Source: an uncultured beta proteobacterium
Lineage (GTDB): Bacteria; Pseudomonadota; Gammaproteobacteria; Burkholderiales; Burkholderiaceae_B
Direction of reading: 5' to 3'
DNA length: 8,913 bases
Assembly (NCBI GenBank): GCA_903929925.1
Contig: CAIYWO010000468.1
Location: 1-8,913, forward strand
Part shown: one piece after another, positions 1 to 6,658 of the stretch
Position numbering within the stretch: the first letter of the stretch is position 1
Layout: each line of letters starts with the position of its first letter
The notes under the pieces: generated by a model
Told to the model about the DNA's origin: nothing
The model's input: only the letters and a program-made list of their open reading frames with translations
The model's database searches: none
Translations under genes and position numbers: made by a program

Positions 1-675
1 AGCATCGTAGATTTGAACCAAGATGGGATTGTGCAGCTTGCAGAGGTGCAGCTAGGTGCCGATGTGGTTGTGCTTGCGGCCCCAGAGATTGGCGGTTTGC
101 CTTACGTGATCTCGGGGCTTGTTGCGGCCGGTGCGTTAGCCGCTGCACTTTCTACTGCAGATGGTTTGTTATTGACCTTATCCAATGCGTTGTCGCACGA
201 CACGTTGTTTAGAGTGGTCTCTCCCAGAATGGGGGCAGGACGACAAGTGATTCTGTCGAAAATGCTTTTACTGATTGTTGCTTTCGCTGCGGCGTGGGCT
301 GCTACCCGCACGCCTGCCGATATTTTGTTTTTGGTGGGAGCAGCGTTTTCGTTTGCTGCGGCTTCTTTCTTCCCGGTGTTAGTCATGGGCGTGTTTTGGA
401 AGCGTGCCAACAAATATGGTGCTGCGGCCGGAATGTTATCTGGACTCGGGGTCACCATCTATTACATGGTGCAAGCGCAGCCTTGGCTCAGAGAACTCGT
501 GCTGGGTATTCCAACCGGAGTGCCGGTGGATTTGTGGTGGCACATTCAACCGATCGCCGCAGGCGTTTTTGGTGCTCCTGTGGCTTTCGTAGCGATCGTG
601 CTGGTGTCTTTGGTGACGCCTGCGCCACTTGCGGTCACCCAGCAAATGGTGGAATACCTAAGGCAGCCGGATTAA
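1..675 (+). CDS. Sodium:solute symporter, VC_2705-like subfamily (C-terminal part, 5' truncated by window edge)
   Basis: The reading frame is open from base 1 to the TAA at 673-675, giving 224 residues, so the true start lies upstream of the window. It encodes the C-terminal part of an inner-membrane symporter of the SSS family, which couples sodium entry to uptake of a small solute; acetate or another short organic acid is plausible but not shown. About five hydrophobic segments follow one another. The first carries the motif ALSTADG (S51 and T52 in window numbering) and then SNALSHD, characteristic of the ActP/VC_2705 branch; in this superfamily the serine/threonine pair of this helix commonly contributes to a sodium site. 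A later segment ends in the family-typical VFWKRANKYGA. VC_2705-type symporters are usually encoded after a small DUF4212 subunit, which would lie outside the window. The 3' end overlaps the converging Smr gene by 18 bases. An EF-hand-like loop sits at residues 4-15. Family assignment is firm; substrate is unknown. Confidence 0.88.
   Translation, partial: SIVDLNQDGIVQLAEVQLGADVVVLAAPEIGGLPYVISGLVAAGALAAALSTADGLLLTLSNALSHDTLFRVVSPRMGAGRQVILSKMLLLIVAFAAAWAATRTPADILFLVGAAFSFAAASFFPVLVMGVFWKRANKYGAAAGMLSGLGVTIYYMVQAQPWLRELVLGIPTGVPVDLWWHIQPIAAGVFGAPVAFVAIVLVSLVTPAPLAVTQQMVEYLRQPD
10..45 (+). other. EF-hand-like calcium-binding loop encoded in the symporter
   Basis: Residues 4-15 of the visible protein read DLNQDGIVQLAE. 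This fits the 12-residue EF-hand loop: D at 1, N at 3, D at 5, G at 6, a hydrophobic residue at 8 and E at 12. It lies shortly before the transmembrane helix carrying ALSTADG, so in a loop outside the hydrophobic core. The motif match is seen directly. Calcium binding is inference, and the helices that would flank a true EF-hand cannot be judged because the window starts three residues earlier. Confidence 0.55.
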
Positions 676-1323
676 GACTAAGAGGGCGCCTTCGCCGCCA
701 TGTGCGAGGGGTGCGCTCGCAAAGGCCCGTACTGCAGGTAGTTGAGTCAGCCACTGCGCCACGCGGCTTTTTAAGACCGGTTGGCCGTTTTGTGAGCCGT
801 AGCCTTTCCCGTGCACGATTCGGATGCAGCGCGCTCCGTGGCTCTGACTCTCCGCAACAAACGAGGCAAGGGCTGACCGTGCTTGATCACTGGTCAGGCC
901 GTGTAAGTCCAAATGTGCGCTGACCGGCCAATACGCTTTGCGCAGTTGACGTTGGACATCTGGGCCGACACCCGGGGCGGCCCATTGCAATTCAGTTTGG
1001 TCGTCTGCAAACGCTGAGAAACCATCTGAGAGCCCCAAGGTGGGCTCGGGTTCCTGGCCCGCCGCACGTGCCCGACGCTGAGCAAGTTGGTCGCTTGCGC
1101 TCTGTTCTCCGGCGGCCCGATGCAAAATGCGTTCGGCTGCGTTGAGTGGTGTCACCGCTTGGGTCATGCGCGTAAAGAGCTGGCGATCGGCAGCACTGGC
1201 AGAGCTTGCTGCCAGCGCCTGTTTTTGTTGTGCCTTTGCGCGCGCCTCATCTGCCTCGCGTGCGGCCTGGGCGGCCACATGCAGGCGTTTGAGGTCGGCT
1301 AGGCCTGCCTTATTGCTCCGCAT
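658..1323 (-). CDS. Smr-domain protein (SmrA/SmrB-like putative endonuclease)
   Basis: The 221-residue protein has two parts. Residues about 1-115 are Ala/Gln/Arg/Glu-rich, probably helical and partly disordered. Residues about 137-219 form a Smr domain with DLHG at 139-142, HGKG at 171-174 and GGEGA at 209-213. Proteobacterial Smr proteins of this layout include E. coli SmrB, which cleaves mRNA at collided ribosomes, and SmrA; the DxH and HGxG motifs are the expected active-site elements and both are intact. Whether this protein acts on mRNA, or on DNA like the MutS2 Smr domain, cannot be told from sequence. The ATG at 1321-1323 overlaps the end of trxB by 14 bases, so translation is probably coupled. 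A GGAG lies only one base before this ATG, unusually close, but I see no better start that keeps the N-terminus. The stop (TAG, complement of 658-660) lies inside the opposing symporter gene. Confidence 0.88.
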   Translation of the reverse strand: MRSNKAGLADLKRLHVAAQAAREADEARAKAQQKQALAASSASAADRQLFTRMTQAVTPLNAAERILHRAAGEQSASDQLAQRRARAAGQEPEPTLGLSDGFSAFADDQTELQWAAPGVGPDVQRQLRKAYWPVSAHLDLHGLTSDQARSALASFVAESQSHGARCIRIVHGKGYGSQNGQPVLKSRVAQWLTQLPAVRAFASAPLAHGGEGALLVLIRLP

Positions 1324-2269
1324 TCTCCAGCCACCGTTGGGCGTCTAGAGCGGCCATGCAGCCCGTTCCTGCGCTGGTAATGGCTTGACGGTAGACGTGA
1401 TCCTGTACGTCCCCCGCAGCAAACACACCTGGGACAGAGGTCATTGTGGCCAAGCCTGATAAGCCGCTTTTGGTCACGATGTAACCATTGGCCATGGCTA
1501 ACTTACCCTCAAAAATACTTGTGTTCGGCTGGTGACCGATGGCAATAAAGACGCCTGTTAAGGTCAGATCCAGTGAGGGCTCGCCTTTGGTGGAGCGCAG
1601 GCGGACCCCTGTTACGCCACTTTGGTCACCCAACACTTCGTCGATTTCGCGAAAAGCGGCGATTTTCATGTTGCCGTTTGCGACCTTATCCATCATTTTA
1701 TCGATCATGATGGGCTCGGCGCGGAACTTGTCGCGGCGATGCACGACCGTGACTGAGCGGCAAATATTAGAGAGGTAAAGCGCCTCTTCGACCGCTGTAT
1801 TGCCACCGCCCACTACTGCAACATCTTGATTTTTGTAGAAAAAACCGTCGCAGGTGGCGCAACCAGATACGCCACGCCCCATGAAGGCTTCCTCGGAAGG
1901 AAGGCCCAGATACTTGGCCGAAGCCCCTGTTGCAATGATGAGTGCATCACAGGTGTATTGCGCACCACCGTCGCCGGTCAGGCGAAAGGGTCGGCTAGAG
2001 AAGTCGACACTGGCGATGTGGTCGAATACCATCTCGGTATTGAAGCGCTCTGCATGCGCGGCAAAGCGTTGCATGAGCTCCGGGCCTTGCACGCCGGCTG
2101 CGTCTGCGGGCCAGTTATCGACCTCTGTCGTGGTCATGAGTTGACCGCCCTGGGCGAGTCCGGTGATCATGACTGGATTCAGGTTGGCGCGGGCAGCGTA
2201 GACTGCGGCGGTATAGCCGGCCGGGCCTGAGCCCAAAATGAGAACTTTGGCATGTTTTGGCGTTGACAT
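1310..2269 (-). CDS. trxB: Thioredoxin-disulfide reductase (NADPH, FAD)
   Basis: This cytoplasmic homodimeric flavoenzyme passes electrons from NADPH through FAD and a redox disulfide to thioredoxin, supporting ribonucleotide reduction and protein thiol repair. The 319-residue length matches the low-molecular-weight bacterial type (about 320). The N-terminal FAD-binding motif is GSGPAG (13-18). The redox pair is CATC (C137, C140), followed by DGFFYKNQ. The NADPH domain shows GGGNTA (154-159) and HRRDKFRA (177-184). The C-terminal FAD motif contains AGD (285-287), and RQAITSAGTGCMAALDA (294-310) is near-invariant in the family. The ATG at 2267-2269 is preceded by AGAGGG at 8-base spacing, which fixes the start. 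It is the first gene of a leftward unit with the Smr gene and diverges from ftsK across 34 bases. In E. coli trxB also lies near ftsK, separated by lrp; lrp is absent here. Confidence 0.98.
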   Translation of the reverse strand: MSTPKHAKVLILGSGPAGYTAAVYAARANLNPVMITGLAQGGQLMTTTEVDNWPADAAGVQGPELMQRFAAHAERFNTEMVFDHIASVDFSSRPFRLTGDGGAQYTCDALIIATGASAKYLGLPSEEAFMGRGVSGCATCDGFFYKNQDVAVVGGGNTAVEEALYLSNICRSVTVVHRRDKFRAEPIMIDKMMDKVANGNMKIAAFREIDEVLGDQSGVTGVRLRSTKGEPSLDLTLTGVFIAIGHQPNTSIFEGKLAMANGYIVTKSGLSGLATMTSVPGVFAAGDVQDHVYRQAITSAGTGCMAALDAQRWLENAEQ

Positions 2270-2277
2270 TGAATTTA

Positions 2278-2283
2278 CCCTCT
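2278..2283 (-). promoter_or_regulatory. Ribosome binding site of trxB
   Basis: On the minus strand AGAGGG precedes the trxB ATG with 8 bases between. It complements the 16S rRNA 3' end well and supports the chosen start. No comparable site is present for the divergent ftsK gene. Confidence 0.75.
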
Positions 2284-2297
2284 AGATTGACCTGCAA

Positions 2298-2305
2298 ATT
2301 ATAAT
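2298..2305. promoter_or_regulatory. Symmetric -10-like element shared by the divergent trxB and ftsK genes
   Basis: The 8-base palindrome ATTATAAT gives a perfect TATAAT on both strands: 2300-2305 on plus and 2303-2298 on minus. For trxB it predicts a start of transcription near 2291 and a leader of about 21 bases that includes the AGAGGG site, a good fit. For ftsK it predicts a start near 2312-2313, essentially at the second in-frame ATG. Recognisable -35 boxes at 16-18 base spacing are lacking in both directions (at best one matching base on either strand), so strength is uncertain. Sequence symmetry is seen; promoter function is inferred. Confidence 0.5.
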
Positions 2306-4688
2306 GTTCTCCATGCCTCGACTTTCTCCCGCTACTACGCGCTCTTCGCGCACGACCCGAAACACCCGAAATGGGCCCTCCGCGTTACAGACACGCCTCT
2401 TATCCATTGCTCGAGAAGCGCGCTGGATATTGTTTGCGGCGTTGGCTGCCTGGCTGGCCCTAGTGCTGGCCACCTGGAATGCTGCCGACCCGGCCTGGTC
2501 GCACTCCGTTGGGCGCGATGCCGAGCAGCTCCACAACCGTGGTGGGGTAATGGGCGCCTATCTGGCAGATATCTTGCTTTACCTGTTTGGGTTTTCTGCC
2601 TGGTGGTGGGTCATTTTGTTGGTGCATCGCGTGCGTGCAGGCTATTTGCGTCTCGCGGCGCAGCTTCGCACTCGTGGTGAACCCGAAACCCTCGCGCGCG
2701 TTCGCTGGGAGCAGGGCATAGGTTTTTTTGTCGCACTACTAGGTTCCGTAGGACTTGAAGCCTATCGTTTGAGCTCTTTGGGCCTGCAATTGCCAGGTCG
2801 CATGGATTACAACAGTGGCGCGGGTGGCGTGATCGGGCATGTTTGGTCGGGTTTTCTGGCACAAGGTGTTGGTTTTGCGGGCAGCACAATCATCTTGATC
2901 GCAATGATTGCAATTGGCTCAAGCTTATTTTTTGGATTCTCATGGGTAACCGTTGCCGAAAAAGTCGGTGCGGCACTTGAGTGGGTGTTGCTTAAATTCA
3001 GCACCCTTCGCAGCGCGCGCCAGGATCGACGTGCTGGGCAAGTGGCACAGGCGGTGCGCCACGAACAAGTCGAGGCCAAGCACGAAAAAATTGTGCATGA
3101 GCAACCAATCCGCATTGAGCCCGCAATCGTTGCGGTGCAAAAGTCCGAGCGTTTACAAAAAGAAAAGCAGCAGACTTTATTTGTTGAGCCGGTTGAGCCC
3201 GGTGACTTGCCCGCTTTAAGTTTGCTGGATCAGCCAGAGCCCGCTTTCGAGACGGTCTCCGCAGAAACAATCGAATTTACGTCTCGCTTAATCGAGAAGA
3301 AACTTGCTGACTTCGGTGTTGAGGTGCAAGTTGTTGCGGCACAAGCAGGTCCTGTCATTACCCGTTACGAAATTGAGCCGGCAACGGGCGTCAAGGGCAG
3401 TCAGATTGTTAACTTGGCTAAAGACCTTGCACGTGCGCTGAGTTTGGTCAGCATTCGTGTGGTCGAGACGATTCCTGGCAAGAACTTGATGGGTTTTGAA
3501 TTACCCAACCCACGGCGTCAGATGGTTAAGCTCTCTGAGATTCTGGGCTCGCAGGTCTATCACTCCAGTAGTTCAGTTGTCACGATGGCACTGGGTAAAG
3601 ATATCGCTGGTCACGCAGTGGTCGCAGATCTGGCGAAGATGCCGCACTTGCTGGTGGCGGGTACAACGGGATCCGGAAAGTCTGTCGGTATCAATGCGAT
3701 GATTCTGTCGCTTTTGTATAAAGCTGATGCGAGCCAGACGCGTTTGATTTTGATTGATCCAAAGATGCTCGAGATGAGTGTCTATGAGGGTATTCCTCAT
3801 TTGTTGGCTCCCGTTGTGACCGATATGCGTCAAGCGGCAAACGCGCTGAACTGGTGCGTCGGCGAGATGGAAAAACGCTATCGCCTCATGAGCAAATTAG
3901 GCGTGCGTAACTTGACCGGGTATAACAACAAAATTCGTGAGGCGATCAAACGCGAAGAGCCGATCCCGAACCCCTTCTCGCTCACACCGGAAGCACCTGA
4001 GCCGTTAAAAGAGCTGCCCACGATTGTTGTGGTGATCGATGAGTTGGCCGACCTGATGATGGTGGTTGGTAAGAAGATCGAAGAGTTAATCGCGCGTCTT
4101 GCGCAGAAGGCGCGTGCTGCGGGTATACATTTGATCTTGGCGACACAGCGCCCGAGCGTTGACGTCATTACAGGACTGATCAAAGCAAACATCCCAACAC
4201 GTATTGCTTTTCAGGTCTCTTCCAAAATTGATTCCCGCACCATTCTTGACCAGATGGGTGCTGAGGCTTTGCTTGGTCAGGGCGATATGCTCTACATGCC
4301 ACCCGGGACCGGCTTGCCTGTGCGTGTGCACGGCGCGTTTGTCTCCGACGAGGAAGTCCACCGTGTCGTTGAATCGCTGAAAGCACAGGGTGAACCTGAT
4401 TACATTGATGGTTTGTTAGAGGGTGGCGTAGAGGGCGAAACCGGTGATGGTGTCAGCAGTGTCACGGGCTTTGCAAACGCTGAAGCCGATCCTATGTACG
4501 ACCAGGCCGTTGAGATTGTTCTTAAAAATCGTCGCGCCTCGATTTCTCTGGTGCAGAGACATTTGCGTATAGGGTACAACCGCGCAGCCCGCTTGCTCGA
4601 GCAGATGGAAAACTCGGGGCTCGTGTCGGCCATGCAATCAAATGGCAACCGTGAAATTCTCGCGCCCAATACGGCGCACGAAGAATGA
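2304..4688 (+). CDS. ftsK: DNA translocase FtsK
   Basis: FtsK anchors at the division septum and pumps DNA toward the terminus, activating XerCD recombination at dif to resolve chromosome dimers. The N-terminal region holds about four membrane segments (roughly residues 41-58, 83-110, 138-155, 188-213). A short charged, Gln/Glu-rich linker follows (about 220-305), then the RecA-like motor. Walker A is GTTGSGKS at 453-460; Walker B ends in VVVIDELAD with D579 and E580. The C-terminal winged-helix gamma domain covers about 729-794, which in E. coli reads KOPS sites and contacts XerD. At 794 residues it is much shorter than E. coli FtsK (about 1,330) because of the linker, which is normal for betaproteobacteria. 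The start could be ATG 2304 or ATG 2313; neither has a Shine-Dalgarno sequence, and 2304 overlaps the -10-like element, which favours 2313. The stop overlaps the lolA start (ATGA). Confidence 0.96.
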   Translation: MFSMPRLSPATTRSSRTTRNTRNGPSALQTRLLSIAREARWILFAALAAWLALVLATWNAADPAWSHSVGRDAEQLHNRGGVMGAYLADILLYLFGFSAWWWVILLVHRVRAGYLRLAAQLRTRGEPETLARVRWEQGIGFFVALLGSVGLEAYRLSSLGLQLPGRMDYNSGAGGVIGHVWSGFLAQGVGFAGSTIILIAMIAIGSSLFFGFSWVTVAEKVGAALEWVLLKFSTLRSARQDRRAGQVAQAVRHEQVEAKHEKIVHEQPIRIEPAIVAVQKSERLQKEKQQTLFVEPVEPGDLPALSLLDQPEPAFETVSAETIEFTSRLIEKKLADFGVEVQVVAAQAGPVITRYEIEPATGVKGSQIVNLAKDLARALSLVSIRVVETIPGKNLMGFELPNPRRQMVKLSEILGSQVYHSSSSVVTMALGKDIAGHAVVADLAKMPHLLVAGTTGSGKSVGINAMILSLLYKADASQTRLILIDPKMLEMSVYEGIPHLLAPVVTDMRQAANALNWCVGEMEKRYRLMSKLGVRNLTGYNNKIREAIKREEPIPNPFSLTPEAPEPLKELPTIVVVIDELADLMMVVGKKIEELIARLAQKARAAGIHLILATQRPSVDVITGLIKANIPTRIAFQVSSKIDSRTILDQMGAEALLGQGDMLYMPPGTGLPVRVHGAFVSDEEVHRVVESLKAQGEPDYIDGLLEGGVEGETGDGVSSVTGFANAEADPMYDQAVEIVLKNRRASISLVQRHLRIGYNRAARLLEQMENSGLVSAMQSNGNREILAPNTAHEE

Positions 4689-5341
4689 TGAGCCTTCTTC
4701 GCGCGCAGCGGTTGGTGAAATCGTTGTGTTCGATTTTGTTTGCGCTAGGTTTGTGTCTTGCGTCTCAGGCACTCTATGCACAGACTGCTCCTGATCAATT
4801 GCGTAGTTTTGTGCAAGCGGTTCAGTCGGCAACGGGTAACTTTTCGCAATTCACCGTGGGCCCCCAAGGACAAACAAAGCCCGCACAAACGGGGCGCTTT
4901 TCTTTTCGACGACCTGGGCAATTTAATTGGGAAGTTCTCAAGCCCTATGCACAGCAGATCGTTTCTGATGGGCAGCAGATCTATCAATATGACCCTGATC
5001 TGAACCAAGTTACCGTGCGTCAAGTGGATCAAGCGATTGGCGCCTCGCCTGCTGCTATTTTGTTTGGATCAGGTGCGCTTGATCAGGCTTTTAATGTCTC
5101 GGTCCGACCAGATAAAGATGGCCTGGCTTGGTTGCGAGCGATTCCTCGCACGGGTGACGCCGGCTTCGTGCATGTGGATATTGGTTTTCAGGACGGACTC
5201 CCCGCGCACATCATTCTGCTTGATGCTTTTGGTCAGACGACGCACGTCAAGCTTTCGGGCTTAGCGCGTAATCCTGGTTTGGCAGCAGACGCGTTCAAGT
5301 TCGTGCCGCCGCAAGGCGCTGATGTCGTGCGGATGCAATGA
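4685..5341 (+). CDS. lolA: Outer-membrane lipoprotein carrier protein LolA
   Basis: LolA is the periplasmic chaperone that takes lipoproteins from the inner-membrane LolCDE complex to LolB on the outer membrane. The 218-residue precursor begins with a Sec signal peptide: Arg/Lys residues at 6-12, a hydrophobic core at about 14-25, and likely cleavage after A32 (ALYA|QT). The cysteines at 15 and 24 do not sit in a lipobox, so it is not itself a lipoprotein. The mature part has LolA hallmarks: FSQFTV, a GRFSFRRPGQFNWEV strand region, IVSDGQQIYQYDPDLNQV, and a C-terminal FKFVPPQGADV. The ATG at 4685 forms an ATGA overlap with the ftsK stop; a second ATG follows at once at 4688, and only a weak purine stretch (GAAGA) precedes, so coupling to ftsK translation is likely. 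The stop again overlaps the rarA start. The order ftsK-lolA-rarA is widely conserved in proteobacteria and supports the call. Confidence 0.95.
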   Translation: MMSLLRAQRLVKSLCSILFALGLCLASQALYAQTAPDQLRSFVQAVQSATGNFSQFTVGPQGQTKPAQTGRFSFRRPGQFNWEVLKPYAQQIVSDGQQIYQYDPDLNQVTVRQVDQAIGASPAAILFGSGALDQAFNVSVRPDKDGLAWLRAIPRTGDAGFVHVDIGFQDGLPAHIILLDAFGQTTHVKLSGLARNPGLAADAFKFVPPQGADVVRMQ

Positions 5342-6654
5342 CAGACTTATTTAAGTCTAAACCCATCCCCCCGCTTGCTGAGGCACTGCGTCCGAGCACG
5401 TTAGACGAGGTAGTCGGTCAGAGCCATTTGTTAGGACCTGGCAAACCTTTGCGCGTTGCGTTCGAGGCTGGTCGTCCGCACTCCATGATTTTATGGGGGC
5501 CACCTGGTGTCGGTAAGACCACGCTCGCCCGCTTGACCGCGCAGGCCTTTGATTGTGCCTTTATCGCAATTTCTGCAGTGTTTGCAGGGGTAAAAGATAT
5601 CCGTGCGGCGATGGATGAAGCGCAAATGACGCTGGAGCAGTACCAGCGACGTACGCTTTTGTTTGTGGATGAAATTCATCGGTTCAATAAGGCGCAACAG
5701 GATGCCCTGTTGCCCTTTGTTGAGTCCGGGCTTGTCACGTTTATCGGCGCGACGACTGAAAACCCTTCCTTTGAAGTGAATGCGGCCTTGTTGTCGCGCG
5801 CGCAGGTCTATGTGTTGCAGTCACTCAATGAAAGCGAATTACGCGAACTCTTGGTGCGCGCACAACGGACCGTTTTGCAGGACCTTCAGTTTGAGGATCC
5901 CGCGCTAGACACGTTGATTGGTTATGCCGACGGCGATGCACGTCGGTTTCTAAGTCTGTTAGAGCAGGCAAGTGTTGCAGCCCAGAACGCGGGGCAGGCT
6001 AAGGTGGATAGCGCTTTAGTCGAGAATGCACTGAGCATGAACGCGCGGCGCTTCGACAAAGGGGGCGATAATTTTTACGATCAGATATCGGCCCTGCACA
6101 AGTCTGTGCGCGGGTCGAGTCCTGATGCAGCGCTTTACTGGCTCACACGTATGCTGGATGGCGGAGCTGACCCAAAGTATTTGTCTCGGCGGATCGTACG
6201 CATGGCTTGGGAAGATATTGGTCTGGCGGACCCTCGGGCGATGCAAATCGCGAACGATGCTGCGTTGACCTACGAAAGACTCGGCTCGCCCGAAGGGGAG
6301 CTTGCTTTGGCCCAGGCTGTGCTCTATCTCGCTGTCGCGCCCAAAAGTAATGCGGGTTATATGGCCTATAACCAAGCGGTGGCTTACATTAAGAGTGACA
6401 GTTCGCGAACGGTGCCGATTCATTTGCGCAATGCACCGACCAAACTGATGAAAGAGCTTGGTCATGGGCGTGCCTATCGGTATGCGCATGATGAGCCCGA
6501 AGCGTATGCGGCCGGAGAGTCCTATCTTCCAGACGGCATGCGTGAGCCTGGATGGTATGCCCCCACGCCGCGCGGGCTTGAAGGGAAAATTTCTGAAAAG
6601 CTCGCGCATTTGCGTGAGCTTGATGCGCAAGCGCGCAAAAAAGTAAAGGACTGA
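5338..6654 (+). CDS. rarA: Replication-associated recombination protein A (RarA/MgsA AAA+ ATPase)
   Basis: RarA is a clamp-loader-related AAA+ ATPase (Mgs1/WRNIP1 family) that acts at stalled replication forks and interacts with single-stranded DNA-binding protein in E. coli. The 438-residue length matches the family (E. coli 447). Walker A is GPPGVGKTT (54-62, K60, T61) and Walker B is LLFVDEIH (D111, E112), followed by RFNKAQQDALLPF. The sensor 1 region is GATTENPSF (137-145). A probable arginine finger lies in ALLSRAQV just after. The C-terminal tetramerisation region begins near FDKGGDNFYDQISALHKSVR and contains RMLDGGADPKYLSRR and WEDIGLADP, which are diagnostic. The ATG at 5338 overlaps the lolA TGA (ATGA). 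The gene ends only 4 bases before cydA, and its last codons contain the cydA ribosome binding site. In E. coli the next gene is serS; here it is not. Confidence 0.96.
   Translation: MTDLFKSKPIPPLAEALRPSTLDEVVGQSHLLGPGKPLRVAFEAGRPHSMILWGPPGVGKTTLARLTAQAFDCAFIAISAVFAGVKDIRAAMDEAQMTLEQYQRRTLLFVDEIHRFNKAQQDALLPFVESGLVTFIGATTENPSFEVNAALLSRAQVYVLQSLNESELRELLVRAQRTVLQDLQFEDPALDTLIGYADGDARRFLSLLEQASVAAQNAGQAKVDSALVENALSMNARRFDKGGDNFYDQISALHKSVRGSSPDAALYWLTRMLDGGADPKYLSRRIVRMAWEDIGLADPRAMQIANDAALTYERLGSPEGELALAQAVLYLAVAPKSNAGYMAYNQAVAYIKSDSSRTVPIHLRNAPTKLMKELGHGRAYRYAHDEPEAYAAGESYLPDGMREPGWYAPTPRGLEGKISEKLAHLRELDAQARKKVKD
6645..6650 (+). promoter_or_regulatory. Ribosome binding site of cydA, inside the rarA 3' end
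   Basis: AAAGGA lies 8 bases before the cydA ATG at 6659 and within the final codons of rarA (K-D). It decides the cydA start and shows that cydA is translated independently but immediately after rarA. Confidence 0.7.
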
Positions 6655-6658
6655 CGCA

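Noticed and set aside
685..696. GGCG-CCTT-CGCC hairpin considered as a terminator for the symporter
   Set aside because: The stem is only four base pairs, no T-tract follows, and it encodes part of the conserved Smr C-terminus.
294..923. 209-codon plus-strand open frame spanning the symporter end and the Smr gene
   Set aside because: It is out of frame with the symporter and antisense to the Smr domain; the translation is Arg/Gly/Cys-rich without domain features.
2263..2268. Perfect TTGACA considered as the -35 box for ftsK
   Set aside because: It lies 31 bases before the plus-strand TATAAT, far from the usual 16-18, and no -10-like hexamer sits at the right distance; it overlaps the trxB start codon by chance.
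4739..4770. Cysteines in the LolA signal region considered as a lipoprotein lipobox
   Set aside because: Residue before C24 is leucine, which does not fit the lipobox, and LolA is a soluble periplasmic carrier.
6016..6630. 204-codon minus-strand open frame inside rarA
   Set aside because: It lies wholly antisense to the conserved C-terminal region of rarA and has no recognisable domain.
6618..6632. Inverted repeat GCTTG-N5-CAAGC shortly before cydA, considered as an FNR/ANR-type operator or terminator
   Set aside because: It matches only the TTGAT half of the FNR-type box, lies in rarA coding sequence, and has no following T-run on the plus strand. Short 5-base arms are common by chance.
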